Origin: Nelumbo lutea
Taxonomy: Eukaryota > Streptophyta > Magnoliopsida > Proteales > Nelumbonaceae
DNA: 64,000 nucleotides
Assembly: GCA_022828595.1 (NCBI GenBank)
Contig: JAKGHH010000008.1
Location: 6,003,728 to 6,067,727, forward strand
Reading direction: 5' to 3'
Made by a program: the position numbers and the translations under genes. The notes beneath the pieces were generated by a model that saw only the letters and a program-made list of their open reading frames with translations, ran no database searches and was not told the origin of the DNA. Shown here piece after piece: positions 22,501-33,562 of the stretch (positions are counted from its first letter, which is position 1; each line of letters begins with the position of its first letter).

Positions 22501-24635
22501 TTTCAATAATTAACTCTATTGAACCATTGCCATTAGGCAAAAGATAACCCTGTTTTATGGGAAATTTTTCTTTTTATAATGAAAATTGGGAATAACTTAA
22601 GAAACCTGTTTTGGTAATAGGGTGCACTTCTGGTGGAAAGACAAAAAAAAGATACCCCTATGTATAGTAACAGAGAGAAATTATGTAGCAGTTTATTCAA
22701 AATGCCTTTTTTTCCCATCAGTTAGGAGGGTTCCCTGTTTATTAGTAGGGATGTTAATTAATCAGGTTTATCATTTAAGTTGTCCCTCTCTAATGGGAAA
22801 GGTTTGGTGTGTCCCTCTCTAATTGGGTTAGGGTCAGCTTCAAGTTACATATGATGTTTTCTATTCTTAGATTGCTATTCCATGCAGATTTCAAGTATAT
22901 TTGTCTTTTCTCCTATTTACTTATTCTCTTTTTCTATTAACAGTTTTTTTTTCATATTTTATTTAACATTGTCTTGCCTCACTTTGTGCAGTCATTAAGG
23001 GTGTCTATGCTAAATCTAATCCATTAATCCCAATCTATTGGAAGTTATGTCCCTAATTCACCACCCTTAAAATTGTAAATAACTACCCTAAATGGCATAT
23101 TTAGGGATGGAGATAGGTTGATGTGGAATCGTGGATACAGATTACAGAAGCAAGGAAGGAATCCATGGAGAAATATATTAGTTATTCATTTCTTACACCA
23201 GTTACAGAATTTTTGGGTGATAAGGATATTGGTATTTTTGGCTTTTTAAATTTATTTTCTAGTTATAGGTGTCTTAAGTCTTCTAGAAATTAGTTTTTAG
23301 CAAATTGAAATCACTATTTATGGTAACTTTTGGGCATGGCTTTTTTATATTAATCCTTACATTTACAATTGCTATTTATATTAAATGTGTGATTTACTGT
23401 TTGTAGTTATTTCTGATTTTCTACATTAAGTTGGTTTTAGTTAATAAAGTGTTATTGGAGTTGTTTAGGAGTTAGAATCCTAATTCGATTGTCCTTATGG
23501 AATGAATTTTTCTTGGTTTTTAAACAACTAGATGTTGTTTTTGGTAAATTTCCTAGTCCAGATTAGAGTCTGCGAAAGGACATCTGAGTTCTCATGTTGA
23601 GTCTATGAACAAAGTCATTGCAATTCAGAAGAGTTGATAATGCAATAAAGTTTGGTTTAACGAATTCTGGTTGTCCCCAGTAATTTCTCTTTTTTCCCTT
23701 CTCACTTATTGCCTGTTCTAAGTGATCTGTCTCATTGCTTTTTACTGTAATAGAAAATATCTTGCTCATTCTTTAGTGGACAGCAAGCTGGCTACTAGCT
23801 TCTCCATCTCTACCCTATCATTTATCACCAAAACCTCCTTTTTAACACTTCATAAAACCCACCATCAGATCTGAAATTTGTATGACCTCTACCTTGCTCT
23901 ACATCATAGATGGTGTGCGTGTATGGTGGTTATGAGCTGGGCATTAAGCAGACATTACCAGTCAAATACTCAATCACTAGATTAGCTAAAATTTGTATGA
24001 CCTCTACCTTGTTCTACATTATAGATGGTGTGCGTGTATGGTGGTTTTGAGCTGGGCATTAAGCAGACATTACCAGTCAAATACTCGGTCACTAGATTAG
24101 CTAAAATTTGTATGACCTCTACCTTGTTCTACATCATGGGGGATTTAGAGGTGTATTATTAGAAGGAGATATAGCCAGAGCATCTTGAAGGGTTACTCTG
24201 AATTGTGGAGCTATATAATAGCTTGTGGCAAGTGGCAACTTTATTTTTGTTCTCTCAAAGATTTTAAGACCATTGATACTGGAAGTCTAAGTGCTCTTGT
24301 GTGCCAAGATAGCTAGAGAAATTCACTTTCATGTTGCTTATTTTGCAGGCTTCCAGCACTTGCTCGATTCAAGTGTTGGAAGTTTGAAGTCTAAAGAGCA
24401 TTTAGTAAAAGTGACAAGCTAGTGATCTCCCCTTATCTTCATTACATGCACACACCCTGGTATTTTTGTCTGTTGACGTATTTATTGACTAAGCTCTCTA
24501 AATAATTTGCAGTTTCAGAAAATAAAGGATGCTATTGCAACACATAATACTGCTCGATGTAGCATTGGTCCACCCAAAGGTGTTGGGGATCTCAATCTTG
24601 AAGCCTACTCTCCTCCCAAGAACAAGCCGGCATAA
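19600..24635 (+). CDS. ACHT2: Thioredoxin-like protein, chloroplast, ACHT1/2 (TRX-like 2) type
   Basis: Four exons: 19600-19824, 20764-20946, 21812-21976 and 24513-24635, all phase 0 with GT-AG introns, giving 231 residues. ACHT proteins are atypical Cys/His-rich thioredoxins that exchange disulfides in the chloroplast, for example oxidising 2-Cys peroxiredoxin partners. Residues 1-75 (exon 1) are Ser/Pro-rich and act as the probable transit peptide. Exon 2 carries WCASC (Trp126, Cys127, Cys130) with an atypical Ala-Ser between the cysteines instead of Gly-Pro. Exon 3 carries [20 protein letters not shown] with the cis-proline at 170 and the [15 protein letters not shown] segment. Exon 4 adds the [12 protein letters not shown] tail of this subgroup. 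The last intron is 2.5 kb and contains a 115-bp tandem repeat. Assignment to ACHT2 rather than ACHT1 rests on the neighbouring NPP gene. Confidence 0.9.
23874..24138. repeat. 115-bp tandem duplication in the last ACHT intron
   Basis: AAATTTGTATGACCTCTACC begins at 23874, 23989 and 24104: two full units and a partial third at an exact 115-bp spacing. The copies are almost identical, for example GATGGTGTGCGTGTATGGTG in both full units. Confidence 0.92.
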
Positions 24636-25102
24636 TCTTGTCCACTCGCACAATGATGTATCTGTGTATCCTTGTTGCTCTGATGCTGGTGCTTTCCAAG
24701 CTGCTTATGATGGAAAGATTTCTACTTCTAAATTGTATAGGTGCATTTTATTATACAAGAATTCATGGGAAGGCGTGTGGTGATTTGATCAATTTTATTC
24801 GCTTGTAATTTACCATAATGTTGAACTCTTGGTTGAAGTGGAAATTTCAGGGTCTGAGAATTTATTTGTGATGGTGCAGCCTTTGATGCCAGCTTTATAG
24901 TTTTGGGTTTCAAATCTTTGGTTAAAGCAACGAACCTGTTGATTTTCTGCTGCTTAAATCGTGGAAGAATAACATAGACAATAGATTCACACCAAAGACA
25001 ATGCATCAAGTATAACTCGGTTCTGTTGGTAGGCATTTTTAGAGAGGAACGTCTGAAAGAAGATATCTGAGAACTAAACTGAGAAAGCAAACGCAATATT
25101 CT

Positions 25103-25206
25103 ACAGTTAAAATGAAAATTTGGATGTAAGTGTACGTTGCACACCTTCTCCTTATTAATAGGAAACTTGTTTTGCGTGGTTGCTTTGTTAAAAATGAATT
25201 TATACC
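25103..25206 (+). repeat. Direct repeat flanking a 2-kb AT-rich block, left copy
   Basis: The segment from GTTAAAATGAAAATTTGGAT through CACCTTCTCCTTATTAATAG, GAAACTTGTTTTGCGTGG and TTGCTTTGTTAAA is repeated at 27150-27270 with a few substitutions and two 7-bp insertions in the right copy. This copy lies about 470 bp after the ACHT stop, probably in or just after its 3' UTR. Confidence 0.85.
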
Positions 25207-27149
25207 TATTCTAGCAATGCCATATATAATTATTTATGGTTATGTAATCCTATAAAATAAAATTTCATCCCTCTTCTCTCTTTCTCTCTCGCTTAATTCT
25301 CTCTCTCTTCCTCCTATTCTTTATTTCAATTTTTATTTATTCATTTATATTTTTTTTTTATTATTTAAGCAGTTATTTATTTAATAAAATTAAATAAATT
25401 ATTTTAAATCAATAAAATAAAAAATTGACATTGGGAGAAGGATTTTAATAGACATTTATTTATTTATTTTAATAAATTATTTTTTTTAATTTATTATTAT
25501 TATTATTGTTATTATTATTATTATTATCTAAGCATTTATTTAGTTAATAAAAGTAAATAAATTATTTATAAATCAGTAAAATAAAAAAGATTTGACATTA
25601 AGAGACAAATTTTTGTAGACATTTATTTAGAAATAATTTACTAACAAATCATTCTCTTCCCTTTAGCCCAATATATAGGTAGGGTTGTTGATGGGTTGGA
25701 TTTGACCCAACAGACCCGATGGACTCGAATCGATTGGGTCGGTTCTAGTTCCGAGAATTGGAACCAATGGGTTGATTCTAGATCTTGGTATAGGGTTCCA
25801 ATTTAGGGGGGGGGGCATGGCTTCCCTAGGTCCCATTGGCTCCACCCCTAGGGTTGGGATTAAACCTATTCACAGGTCATGTCAAGATGCAACCTTTGCC
25901 TTTATATCAATCAAACATATTCAAGTCCAAGTTTGAGCATGATCGGACCATTGAGCCTAGATCTTGAGCCCAAGCCTGATCCCATATAAAGCCCGAAGCT
26001 CAACCAAGAAATTGAGAAAAAAGATTTATATTCTTTATTTGACAATAAAATTGATTTATTTATATTAAATTGACTTCAAAAGTGAAAATTTTAATTAATT
26101 AATTATTGATTTATTTTATTAAATTAAACATATTATTATCCATAATTTTTATTTTTTTAATTCAATATGCACTCAATATTTAGGGTTGTCAATGGGTTGG
26201 GTTGGGTTCTAGATAACTTGGACCAGTCATGTCCCAATAATAAATGAATAGTTACTTATTTATTTATTACAATAAATAATTGATTTATTTATTTTACAAA
26301 ATTAAGTAAATTATTATCCACAGATTTTTATTTATTTAATTTACTAAATTATTCAATTAGTTAATAATTTATTTTACTAACAAATTATTTCTCTTTCTCC
26401 TCAAGCCTAATAATTTAAGGTTATCAATAGGTTAGGCCTGCGTTGGACAATGGTAGATCTAGGAATTTTTTATGAGGGGGGCTAAAATCTAAGTGGATTG
26501 GGGGAGTAATTTAGGGCTATCAATAGGTTAGGTTGGGTTGGGTAGGAGTAGAGCTAGGAGTTTTTTATGAGGGGTGCCAAAATCTAAGTGGATTGGGGGG
26601 TAGGGGGAATAAATATGGATGGCCACGGGGGGGCAACCATTGGGGTGGGAGGTTGGATAGTGGGAAAATATACATGAAGCGTGAGAATTTGTTGGGCCAT
26701 AAGGGGCCCATGGCTCCTTGGGGTCCCTTGTGTCCACCACGGGGTTGGGATCCACACTAGGCTTTGCCTTTATATCAACGGAACATATTCAGGCCCAAGC
26801 TTAAGCATGATTGGACCATCGGGCTTAGATCTTGAGCCCAAGCTCGACTCTCATATAAAGCCCAAAGCCCAGCCAAGAATTTGAGAAAAAAAGATTTGTA
26901 TTCTTTATTTAACAACAAAATTGATTTATTTATATTAAATTGAATTCAAAATTGAAAACTTTATTTATTTATTATTTTATTTTATTAAATTAAATATATT
27001 ATTATCCATAAATTTCAACTTATTTTAAGTAAATCATTTTTCCTAAAAACTATTAATTAAAAAATTTACCTTTTGCAAATTCATTTTCTCTTATACAATA
27101 ATTTTGCTTTTGCAAGCCCCTACAACGTAGGGGCCCCTCCTTTAGCTTT
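25207..27149. other. AT-rich block with internal duplicated segments
   Basis: No gene. About 265 bp at 25880-26145 recur at 26762-27015 (shared words CCTTTATATCAA, AACATATTCA, TAGATCTTGAGCCCAAGC, CATATAAAGCCC, GATTTATTTATATTAAATTG). The word GGGTTGGGTT also recurs at about 25685, 26195 and 26535, and TTATTT/AATAAA runs dominate the rest. A run of nine G lies near 25807. Open frames around 26530-26760 on both strands come from this repeat and are not supported as genes. Confidence 0.65.
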
Positions 27150-27270
27150 ATAGTTAAAATGGAAATTTGGATGTAAATGTACATTGCACACCTACTCCTT
27201 ATTAATAGGAAACTTGTTTTGTCAGTATGCGTGGTTGCTTTGTTAAAGATGAACTTAAGAATTTATATCT
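27150..27270 (+). repeat. Direct repeat flanking a 2-kb AT-rich block, right copy
   Basis: Partner of 25103-25206. It has GTCAGTA-type extra bases after GGAAACTTGTTTT and an extra CTTAAGA near its end, which are the main differences. Confidence 0.85.
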
Positions 27271-28679
27271 TTACTATATATAAAGTGTGGATGAAAGTGA
27301 AAGGCTTTTAGACTAAAATTATCATTTATTTCTTTGTCTAAGAAATGGTAAAAAAGTCATTTTATTATAATTTGAATGCCACTTTAATGGTTATTAAAAT
27401 GTTCATATTTGTGTATTTAGTCCATCTCTAATTGTAAGGGTTAAAAATAAATTCAATTATTACTTTCCACCTCATTTAATCCCTTTCCACTCATTAACTC
27501 TTATACTTAAGGCATTAATTCCCATGTTCTCTTATCAAATATTTACTAATAAATGCTACTACTTAGATATACCTCAATATTTTTAAAAAATATAAACCTA
27601 TATATTTTAAAACTGACTCAAAAATAAAACCATTCTTTATCCAAGTGGTGGCTAAGCACTTCAACCATCAAAATCAAATTAACCAATTTGTGAAGTCATA
27701 TTTAGGGTAATAAAAATTTTAAAATACAAATAAATATATAAAATTATAAAAATGTATAAAAAATCAGATACATTTATGATATTTTATTAATCAAATTAAA
27801 AAATAACTATAATAAACAAGAATTATTTTTATTGATGATGAAAACGATATATATAATTTAGAACTGACCAAAAATGAAATTACTTTACTATTTGGCAAAG
27901 ATCAATAGTTCAATTTTTGGGTCAAATGTGTTAACCTTTAATGCCATAAATAAATAAATAAAAAGTAATAAAATATAAAATTACAAAAATGAGAAAAAAC
28001 ATGTAGGCACATATATAATATCATATTAAACAAAAAACAAGTGTGCATGGCATATTAGAATTATTTTTATATATAGAAATGCAAAAAAAATATAAAAAAG
28101 TTGAACACATCTATAATTCTATATTTACACTACTATTAAAAATATGAATAAAATTGTGGGACTTTATTTTCACTACAAGACTCTTTTTTTAATTTAGTCC
28201 CTATTTAATTACGATGTTTAAATTGTAAATTGAATTATTACTTTTTATTTCATTCAATTCTCTCTATTTAAATCTTACATTTTTTTTTATAAATTAATAA
28301 AAAAAGATACATAATAAAGATAAAACATTACAAAAAGAAGAGTCTAGTCAAGTAGGTAGGTTTGTCAATGATGCTTGAAACTTCACAACTCAATCCAATT
28401 ATCACATATTTGGATGAGGTGTTTATGTAATCAAATTTTGTTAGCAATAAACAAAAAAGTAAAAATACATAAAGTTTATAAAATATTTTGTATACATTAT
28501 TACTATCATTATCATCATCTAAAATTGTCACATGCAAAACATGTATACACTTACTAGAATGGTGCTTCAAATTTGAAAGCTTTGCACTCATCTACATGAT
28601 GAAAAGAATCTTTATTGGTTTTTAAATTCTTTCCATTCAGCTTTGCACCTGTCTCGAACCTGGATGTCATCAGAATACA
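27271..28679. other. AT-rich intergenic region, no gene
   Basis: No coding potential. The start (TCTTTACTATATATAAAGTG at about 27268) resembles 5' ends I associate with plant Helitrons, but I cannot find a convincing CTRR hairpin end, so I leave it unclassified. Confidence 0.35.
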
Positions 28680-28684
28680 TAACT
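28680..28684. repeat. Target-site duplication TAACT, left
   Basis: TAACT immediately precedes the left LTR and is repeated exactly at 32210-32214. Confidence 0.85.
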
Positions 28685-29833
28685 TGATGAATCAATTTTT
28701 TGTGCTAAGTACCTCATCATTTGGTTTGGTTCCAAGTGGCCAATGACTCAGAGGCTGAAGTAGAGAACTTTTGCTGGATGAGGACCTGGATGCCAAGCTG
28801 ACTAGGCCGAGCTAGAGGCAGATCAGGTGCCGAGCTGGGGGTAGATTAGGTGTTGAGCTAACTAGGCCAAGCTAGAGGCATATTAGGTGTCGAGCTGACC
28901 AGGCCGAGTTGGGGGCAGATTAGGTGCCGAGCTAACCAAGCCGAATTGGGGGTAGATTAGGTGCTGAGCTGGAGGTAAATTAGGTATCGAGCTAGAGGCA
29001 AATTAGGTGTCGAGCTGACCAGGTCGAGCTGGGGGTAGATTAGGTGTCGAGCTGGAGAGGTGACTCTGATGCCTGCCTGAATGTTGATGAGCTGGATTGA
29101 TTGTTGAGCTATGTAGTTGAAACCTGCAAGGAATTAGTGTCAGAGGACCTAGGGTGACTAACCCGACGAGGTCATTCTGATGCTTAAGTCAGTAAACTAT
29201 TAGTAAATCGCAAGCTAAAAAATCATAAAGTGTGAGAGCTAGAATGTGCTTACTTGCCCCCTTGCGTTATTGGGGTTGGTGCCTTTATATAGGCCATGTT
29301 TGATGTGGGCCTCATGTACCGCATCCGAGATTTCTGGGAGGACGTGCCTAACCGGTATGAGTTCCTCGGAGGCAACCGCCATGCACGTTGACGATCCTCT
29401 GAAACGTTCGGCATGTGGGCCAACTACCAAAGATCGTGGGAGTGTTGGGATATGCATGCCGAATTTGTCGATGAGCACGTCTCGCAGGTCGCCACTTGGA
29501 CCTCAGTCAGGTCGGCACGCCCTTGAGGGAGGTCGCTCCTTGCATTGAGGTTACTTCGGCCAATGACGAGATGCTACAGGTCGGCCCTAGACGAGGTGCT
29601 TCTAGCCGACCTGAGTTGTGGTCGAGGTCGAGGTCGATAGGTTTGCATAAAGGCAGGTCGCCAGGTCAGCAACAATGCCAGGTCGCTAGGTCGGTGTCAA
29701 TGCCAAGTCGCCAACTGAGACACCATCATCTTGGCTAAGGTAAGTTGTTGCCTAAGTGGTTCCGGGTGTCACCCAGTTGTTTCGAGATGCCATGTGTCAC
29801 AATGTCATTAGAGGGCCAAATCCGCCCTCATCA
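28685..29833 (-). repeat. 3' LTR of the minus-strand element
   Basis: 1149 bp, TGATGAATCA to CGCCCTCATCA on the plus strand. It contains a minisatellite of 37- and 23-bp units ending GATTAGGTGCCGAG (about 28798-29052). A TATA box for the minus strand lies at 29284-29291. Open frames around 29240-29740 are LTR shadows. Confidence 0.88.
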
Positions 29834-29910
29834 ATTGCCCCCCACTCGCGAGCTGAAAAGTAACTCGGCGAAGGGAGTAGATTGCTCCTTTCGGCCTGGA
29901 ACGACTAATT

Positions 29911-30319
29911 CAATGAGCTTGTAAGCGTCGATTCAATTTGCTTCTCAGGTTGGAAGAGTCTAAGTGTTTGCAGCCTTGTACAGGACCTCGCCATCTTTAT
30001 TTTCAGGGCCCGAGAGCGAATTCATCTGCTAAAGGAGAGGTGGAGCAGGTACCCCGAGGACATCTACCTTATTAGGGATGTGACCATCAAGAGGTTCTGC
30101 GATCCTGCTAAGTACCTTAAGAGTGAAGCTCATCATGCCGTCCTTAAGAGGGGGTTCTGTATGACTGCTTTATCAGGTTGCTCCACCTAGGTAGACTTTG
30201 ATGCAGCGTCCTTCGAGATGGTCTTGGCCAGTGAGTTTGATGCGGAGCCTTCAACTGAGGTGGAGGTTGGCTATGAAGAAATCAAGTTTGCATCCATCAT
30301 GGTGCTGAGAGCGAATTAG
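29911..30319 (+). pseudogene. Coding-like relic antisense to the LTR element
   Basis: One continuous plus-strand frame runs from about 29911 to TAG at 30317-30319, interrupted only by a single in-frame TAG at 30188-30190. It reads, in part, VCSLVQDLAIFIFRARERIH, then LLKERWSRYPEDIYLIRDVT and IKRFCDPAKYLKSEAHHAVL; after the stop it continues VDFDAASFEMVLASEFDAEP. The composition is protein-like and unlike the surrounding non-coding LTR DNA. The related element at 43774-44984 has the flanking sequences but not this insert. Tat-lineage retrotransposons are known to carry additional, sometimes antisense ORFs near the 3' LTR, and that is where this lies. I do not recognise the domain. The alternative is a captured host exon. 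Confidence 0.5.
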
Positions 30320-31117
30320 TCTTTCCTTTGTTTTCTCGTGCTGAATGCGAACTGCTTTATATTTCACCTATGCCAAAGAGGTGACTGGGTCTCACATGGT
30401 GTCGAGGTCTTTTATCAGCTTGAAACCTTAGCCCTTAGGCTTTGGGAGTGACTCGTAGTTCACTCTCCTTACCCTTGATTTTGCCCATGCCGAAGAGGCG
30501 ACTGGGTCTTATGTGGTACCGAGGTCTTTTATCAGCTCGACACTTTAGAGCTACGACTGTGTTGCATCAACATTGTTAGTGACGTCGGTCACCCACTCTT
30601 ACAAGAAGTTACTGGGAGCTCAACCTATGGGGCAGCACTATTGACTTTAGGTTATTAGCTCGCACGGGAGCTTTGGAAGGCTCGACCAGCAAGGGCGTCC
30701 ATGCAGTCCATTGGCCGCCAACTCCCACGGAAACCACGAAGAGCTCATCTTGTAGAGGGTACCTCGCGAAGAGGACTGATGAGGCTTTATCCGAGTTGAA
30801 ATAAAGTCGGCAGAGGTGCTTAGTCTATTGGCCATCAACTTCCTATGGGAACCATGATTGGCTAGCCTAAGAGGACAACCTTACACCGAGGTGCTTGTCG
30901 CCAGACTGCTAGTTGTCAAGGTCATTTAGTTGCTACCTGTTCTGCGTCGACATGAATACGTCGAGCTGGGTGTTGATGCTGCTCAAAGGTGCCTTTGAGT
31001 TCATAAAAGATGGAAATTAGAAAGTGAGAGCTTTAGTTTCTAAAATGTGAGAACTTAGTTTTCTAGAAGAAGAGGACTTAGCCTTTCAGAAGATGAGAAC
31101 TTAGCTTCTTGTAGCGT

Positions 31118-31137
31118 TTCCCATAGACGATGCCAAT
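31118..31137 (-). other. Primer-binding-site-like segment
   Basis: On the minus strand, directly after the 5' LTR, the sequence TTGGCATCGTCTATGGGAAA corresponds to TTGGCACTGTCTGTGGGAA in the plus-strand sister element. Segments of this type follow the 5' LTR in many plant Ty3/gypsy elements. I cannot name the tRNA with certainty. Confidence 0.6.
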
Positions 31138-32209
31138 TGATGAATCAATTTTTTGTGCTAAGTACCTCGTCATTCGGTTTGCTTCCAAGTGGCCGATGAC
31201 TCAGAGGCCGAAGTAGAGAACTTTTGCAAGATGAGGACCTGGATGCCGAGATGGAGGCAGATTAGGTGCCGAGCTGGGGGCATATTAGGTGCCAAACTGG
31301 GGGCAGATTAGGTTCCAAGCTAACCAAGCCAAGCTGGGGGCAGATTAGGTGCCAAGCTAACTAGGCCGAGTTGGAGGCAGATTAGGTGCTGAGCTGACCA
31401 GGCCGAACTAGGGGCAGATTAGGTGCCGAGATGACCAGGCCGAGTTGGGGGCAGATTAGGTGCTGAGCTGACCAGTGCCGAGCTGGAGAGATGACTCTGA
31501 TGCTTGCCTGAATGGTGATGAGTTGGATTGATTGTTGAGCTATGTAGTTGAAACCTGCAAGGAATCAATGTCAGAGGACCCAGGGTGACTAACCCAGCAA
31601 GGTTGCTCTGATGCTTAAGTCAGTAAACTAGTAGTAAATCACGAGCTAAAAAATCATAAAGTATGAGAGCTAAAATGTGCTTACTTGCCCCCCTGCGTCA
31701 TTGGGGTTGGTGCCTTTATATAGGCCTTGTTTGATGTGGGCCTCACGTACCGCATCCGAGATTTTCGAGAGGACGTGCCTAACCGGTCCGAGATCCTCGG
31801 AGGCAACTACCATGCACGTTGACCATCCTCCGAAACGTTCGATATGTGGGCCAACTTTCAAGGATCGTGGGAGTGTTGGGATATGCATGCCGAATTTGTC
31901 GGCGAGCACGTCTCGCAGGTCGCCACCTAGACCTCAGTCAGACTGGCACGCCCTCGAGGGAGGTCACTCCTTGCATTGAGGTTACTTCGGCCAGTGACGA
32001 GATGCTACAGGTCGACCCTGGACGAGGTGTTTCTAGCCGACTTGAGTTGTGGTCGAGGTCGCTAGGTCGGCGACATTGCCAGGTCGCTAGCTGACACACC
32101 ATCATCTTGGCTAAGGCAAGTTGTTGCTTAAGTGATTCTGGGTGTCACCCAGTTGTTTTGAGATGCCATGTATCACAATGTCATTGGAGGGCCAAATCCG
32201 CCCTCATTA
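31138..32209 (-). repeat. 5' LTR of the minus-strand element
   Basis: 1072 bp, highly similar to 28685-29833 but with fewer minisatellite units (31250-31475), which explains the shorter length. A minus-strand TATA box lies at 31715-31722. The terminal TCATCA of the partner is TCATTA here, a single substitution that destroys the canonical CA end but leaves the target duplication readable. Confidence 0.88.
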
Positions 32210-32214
32210 TAACT
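32210..32214. repeat. Target-site duplication TAACT, right
   Basis: Exact repeat of 28680-28684. Confidence 0.85.
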
Positions 32215-33560
32215 GTATTTTATCTTTACTAATATAGAACCATAATATAAATACAAGTAACCATCAATCACTACTACTTCCATATTATCTTTAATTTGTT
32301 TGTGGAAAATGATAACGGTGACTTCTACTTTTTTCTGCATCTTTACCAAAAAATAAAATTTTCTTAATGTCATCACCATTAAGAAATATCATCATAATTA
32401 GTTATTAAATAAATTTAAATAAAAAAAGAAAGAAAAATGAGAGAAAGGTCCAATGAAAGTTTTAAAAATCGACTCGAAAAACAGAACAACTGACCACTGG
32501 TTTCTAACTCAGTGGTTCAATCATCCAGCCAAAATATATTGGCTTGTTACAATATTAAATATTACAAATAAAAATTAATTAAAATATAAAAGTGATTTAG
32601 AATCCATTGTTCAGGCTGAACATTTTAGTGACTTAGGCAGTGTTTGGCATTGATGAAAACAACACTACATCGGTGTCACGTTAGAAAAAGTGGTGCTTTA
32701 GAAAATGGCCTCTTATTTGGCATCGTTTTTCAAAAAAACATTGCTCCAAACCACTCCTTTGAAATCGAGAAAGTATGGTATGAAGAAATTCCAAATTCAA
32801 TGTTTTCTTAAAAAAAAAAAAGAAAAAAAAAACTATTGCTACCAGTGGTGCAATGACATGGCATCAATGTAGTATCATCTTGGGCGTTGGATAATATAGA
32901 CCAATACTGAAAATGGTTAGACAACACTAGTATCAAACAGAACCATTGCTCTTTTCCTAGAAAATAGCTTATGTGGCTGCACCGATGCCAAACAAAAAAA
33001 AAGTCATTTTCTGAGAAAATAATGCAACAAACCCTCATGCATACAACACCGTTTTCTCAGAAAACGTCTCTAAAACAACAACATCGATGCCGCACACCTA
33101 CTTAACCATCTGGGTCAGTGGTTTGCTGACCAAGTCAACAGTTTTTAGAAAAGTTTAAGATAGGTGCAAAATAGAACTATTTAAACATCTGACTATTGGG
33201 TTAAACAATTCGAACACCCGGGCCAATGATAGTTCAAAAACCATGGGTCGAATTTCTCACTCTTTTGGTCTTTCCCATAGGCATAGGGACTGCCCTTTCA
33301 TGGATTTAGTGCAAAAGAGATCAACACTTTGTTTGGGATAAGTAGATTGCACTCCACCTTAGAAATGTGAAATTACAACCCCCTCCTAGTCTACTAGTAG
33401 TCCCCTTATAAACCACATCTTGCCTGGATTTGGCATTGATTCACGGTCAGGATTCATCCCACCTGTACAATGGGGTTCAAATTTGTTGAGGTGGACTGAA
33501 CAATAATAACCCCTTGTTTTTTTTTTCATGGGAAGATATCCCCAATGCAAGACTGCAAGG
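32215..33560. other. Intergenic region with degraded repeats
   Basis: No gene. The stretch 32640-33110 contains pairing words such as AGAAAACG/CGTTTTCT and AACAACAC, suggesting an old MITE. The part 33110-33250 resembles the GGTCAATGGTTT-type repeats at 4121 and 18360. Confidence 0.35.
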
Positions 33561-33562
33561 GA

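Larger units (their letters stand above)
28685..32209 (-). mobile_element. Non-coding Ty3/gypsy-type LTR retrotransposon
   Basis: Two LTRs, 28685-29833 and 31138-32209, in direct orientation bracket a 1.3-kb interior. The element is flanked by a perfect 5-bp duplication TAACT. On the minus strand the 5' LTR is the right one; next to it (31118-31137) is TTGGCATCGTCTATGGGAAA, a primer-site-like segment also found after the 5' LTR at 43774. Next to the other LTR the minus strand reads AGTGGGGGGCAAT, a polypurine tract. This fixes the orientation. The interior holds no gag, protease, reverse transcriptase or integrase, so the element must be mobilised in trans. The interior shares segments with 43774-44984 and uniquely carries an antisense coding relic (29911-30319). 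Lineage Tat is inferred from LTR ends, primer-site type and antisense ORF, not proven. Confidence 0.88.

Noticed and set aside
25663..26884. Small frames with Pro/Gly-rich products on both strands
   Set aside because: They lie in the duplicated GGGTTGGG-rich block and are mirror images without domain features.
27268..28190. Possible Helitron starting TCTTTACTATATATAAAG
   Set aside because: No convincing CTRR end with a preceding hairpin and no helicase; the resemblance rests on one AT-rich word.
29239..29548. Overlapping open frames on both strands, repeated at 31670-31979
   Set aside because: They lie inside the two LTRs of the non-coding element, are mirror images of each other and lack any recognisable domain.
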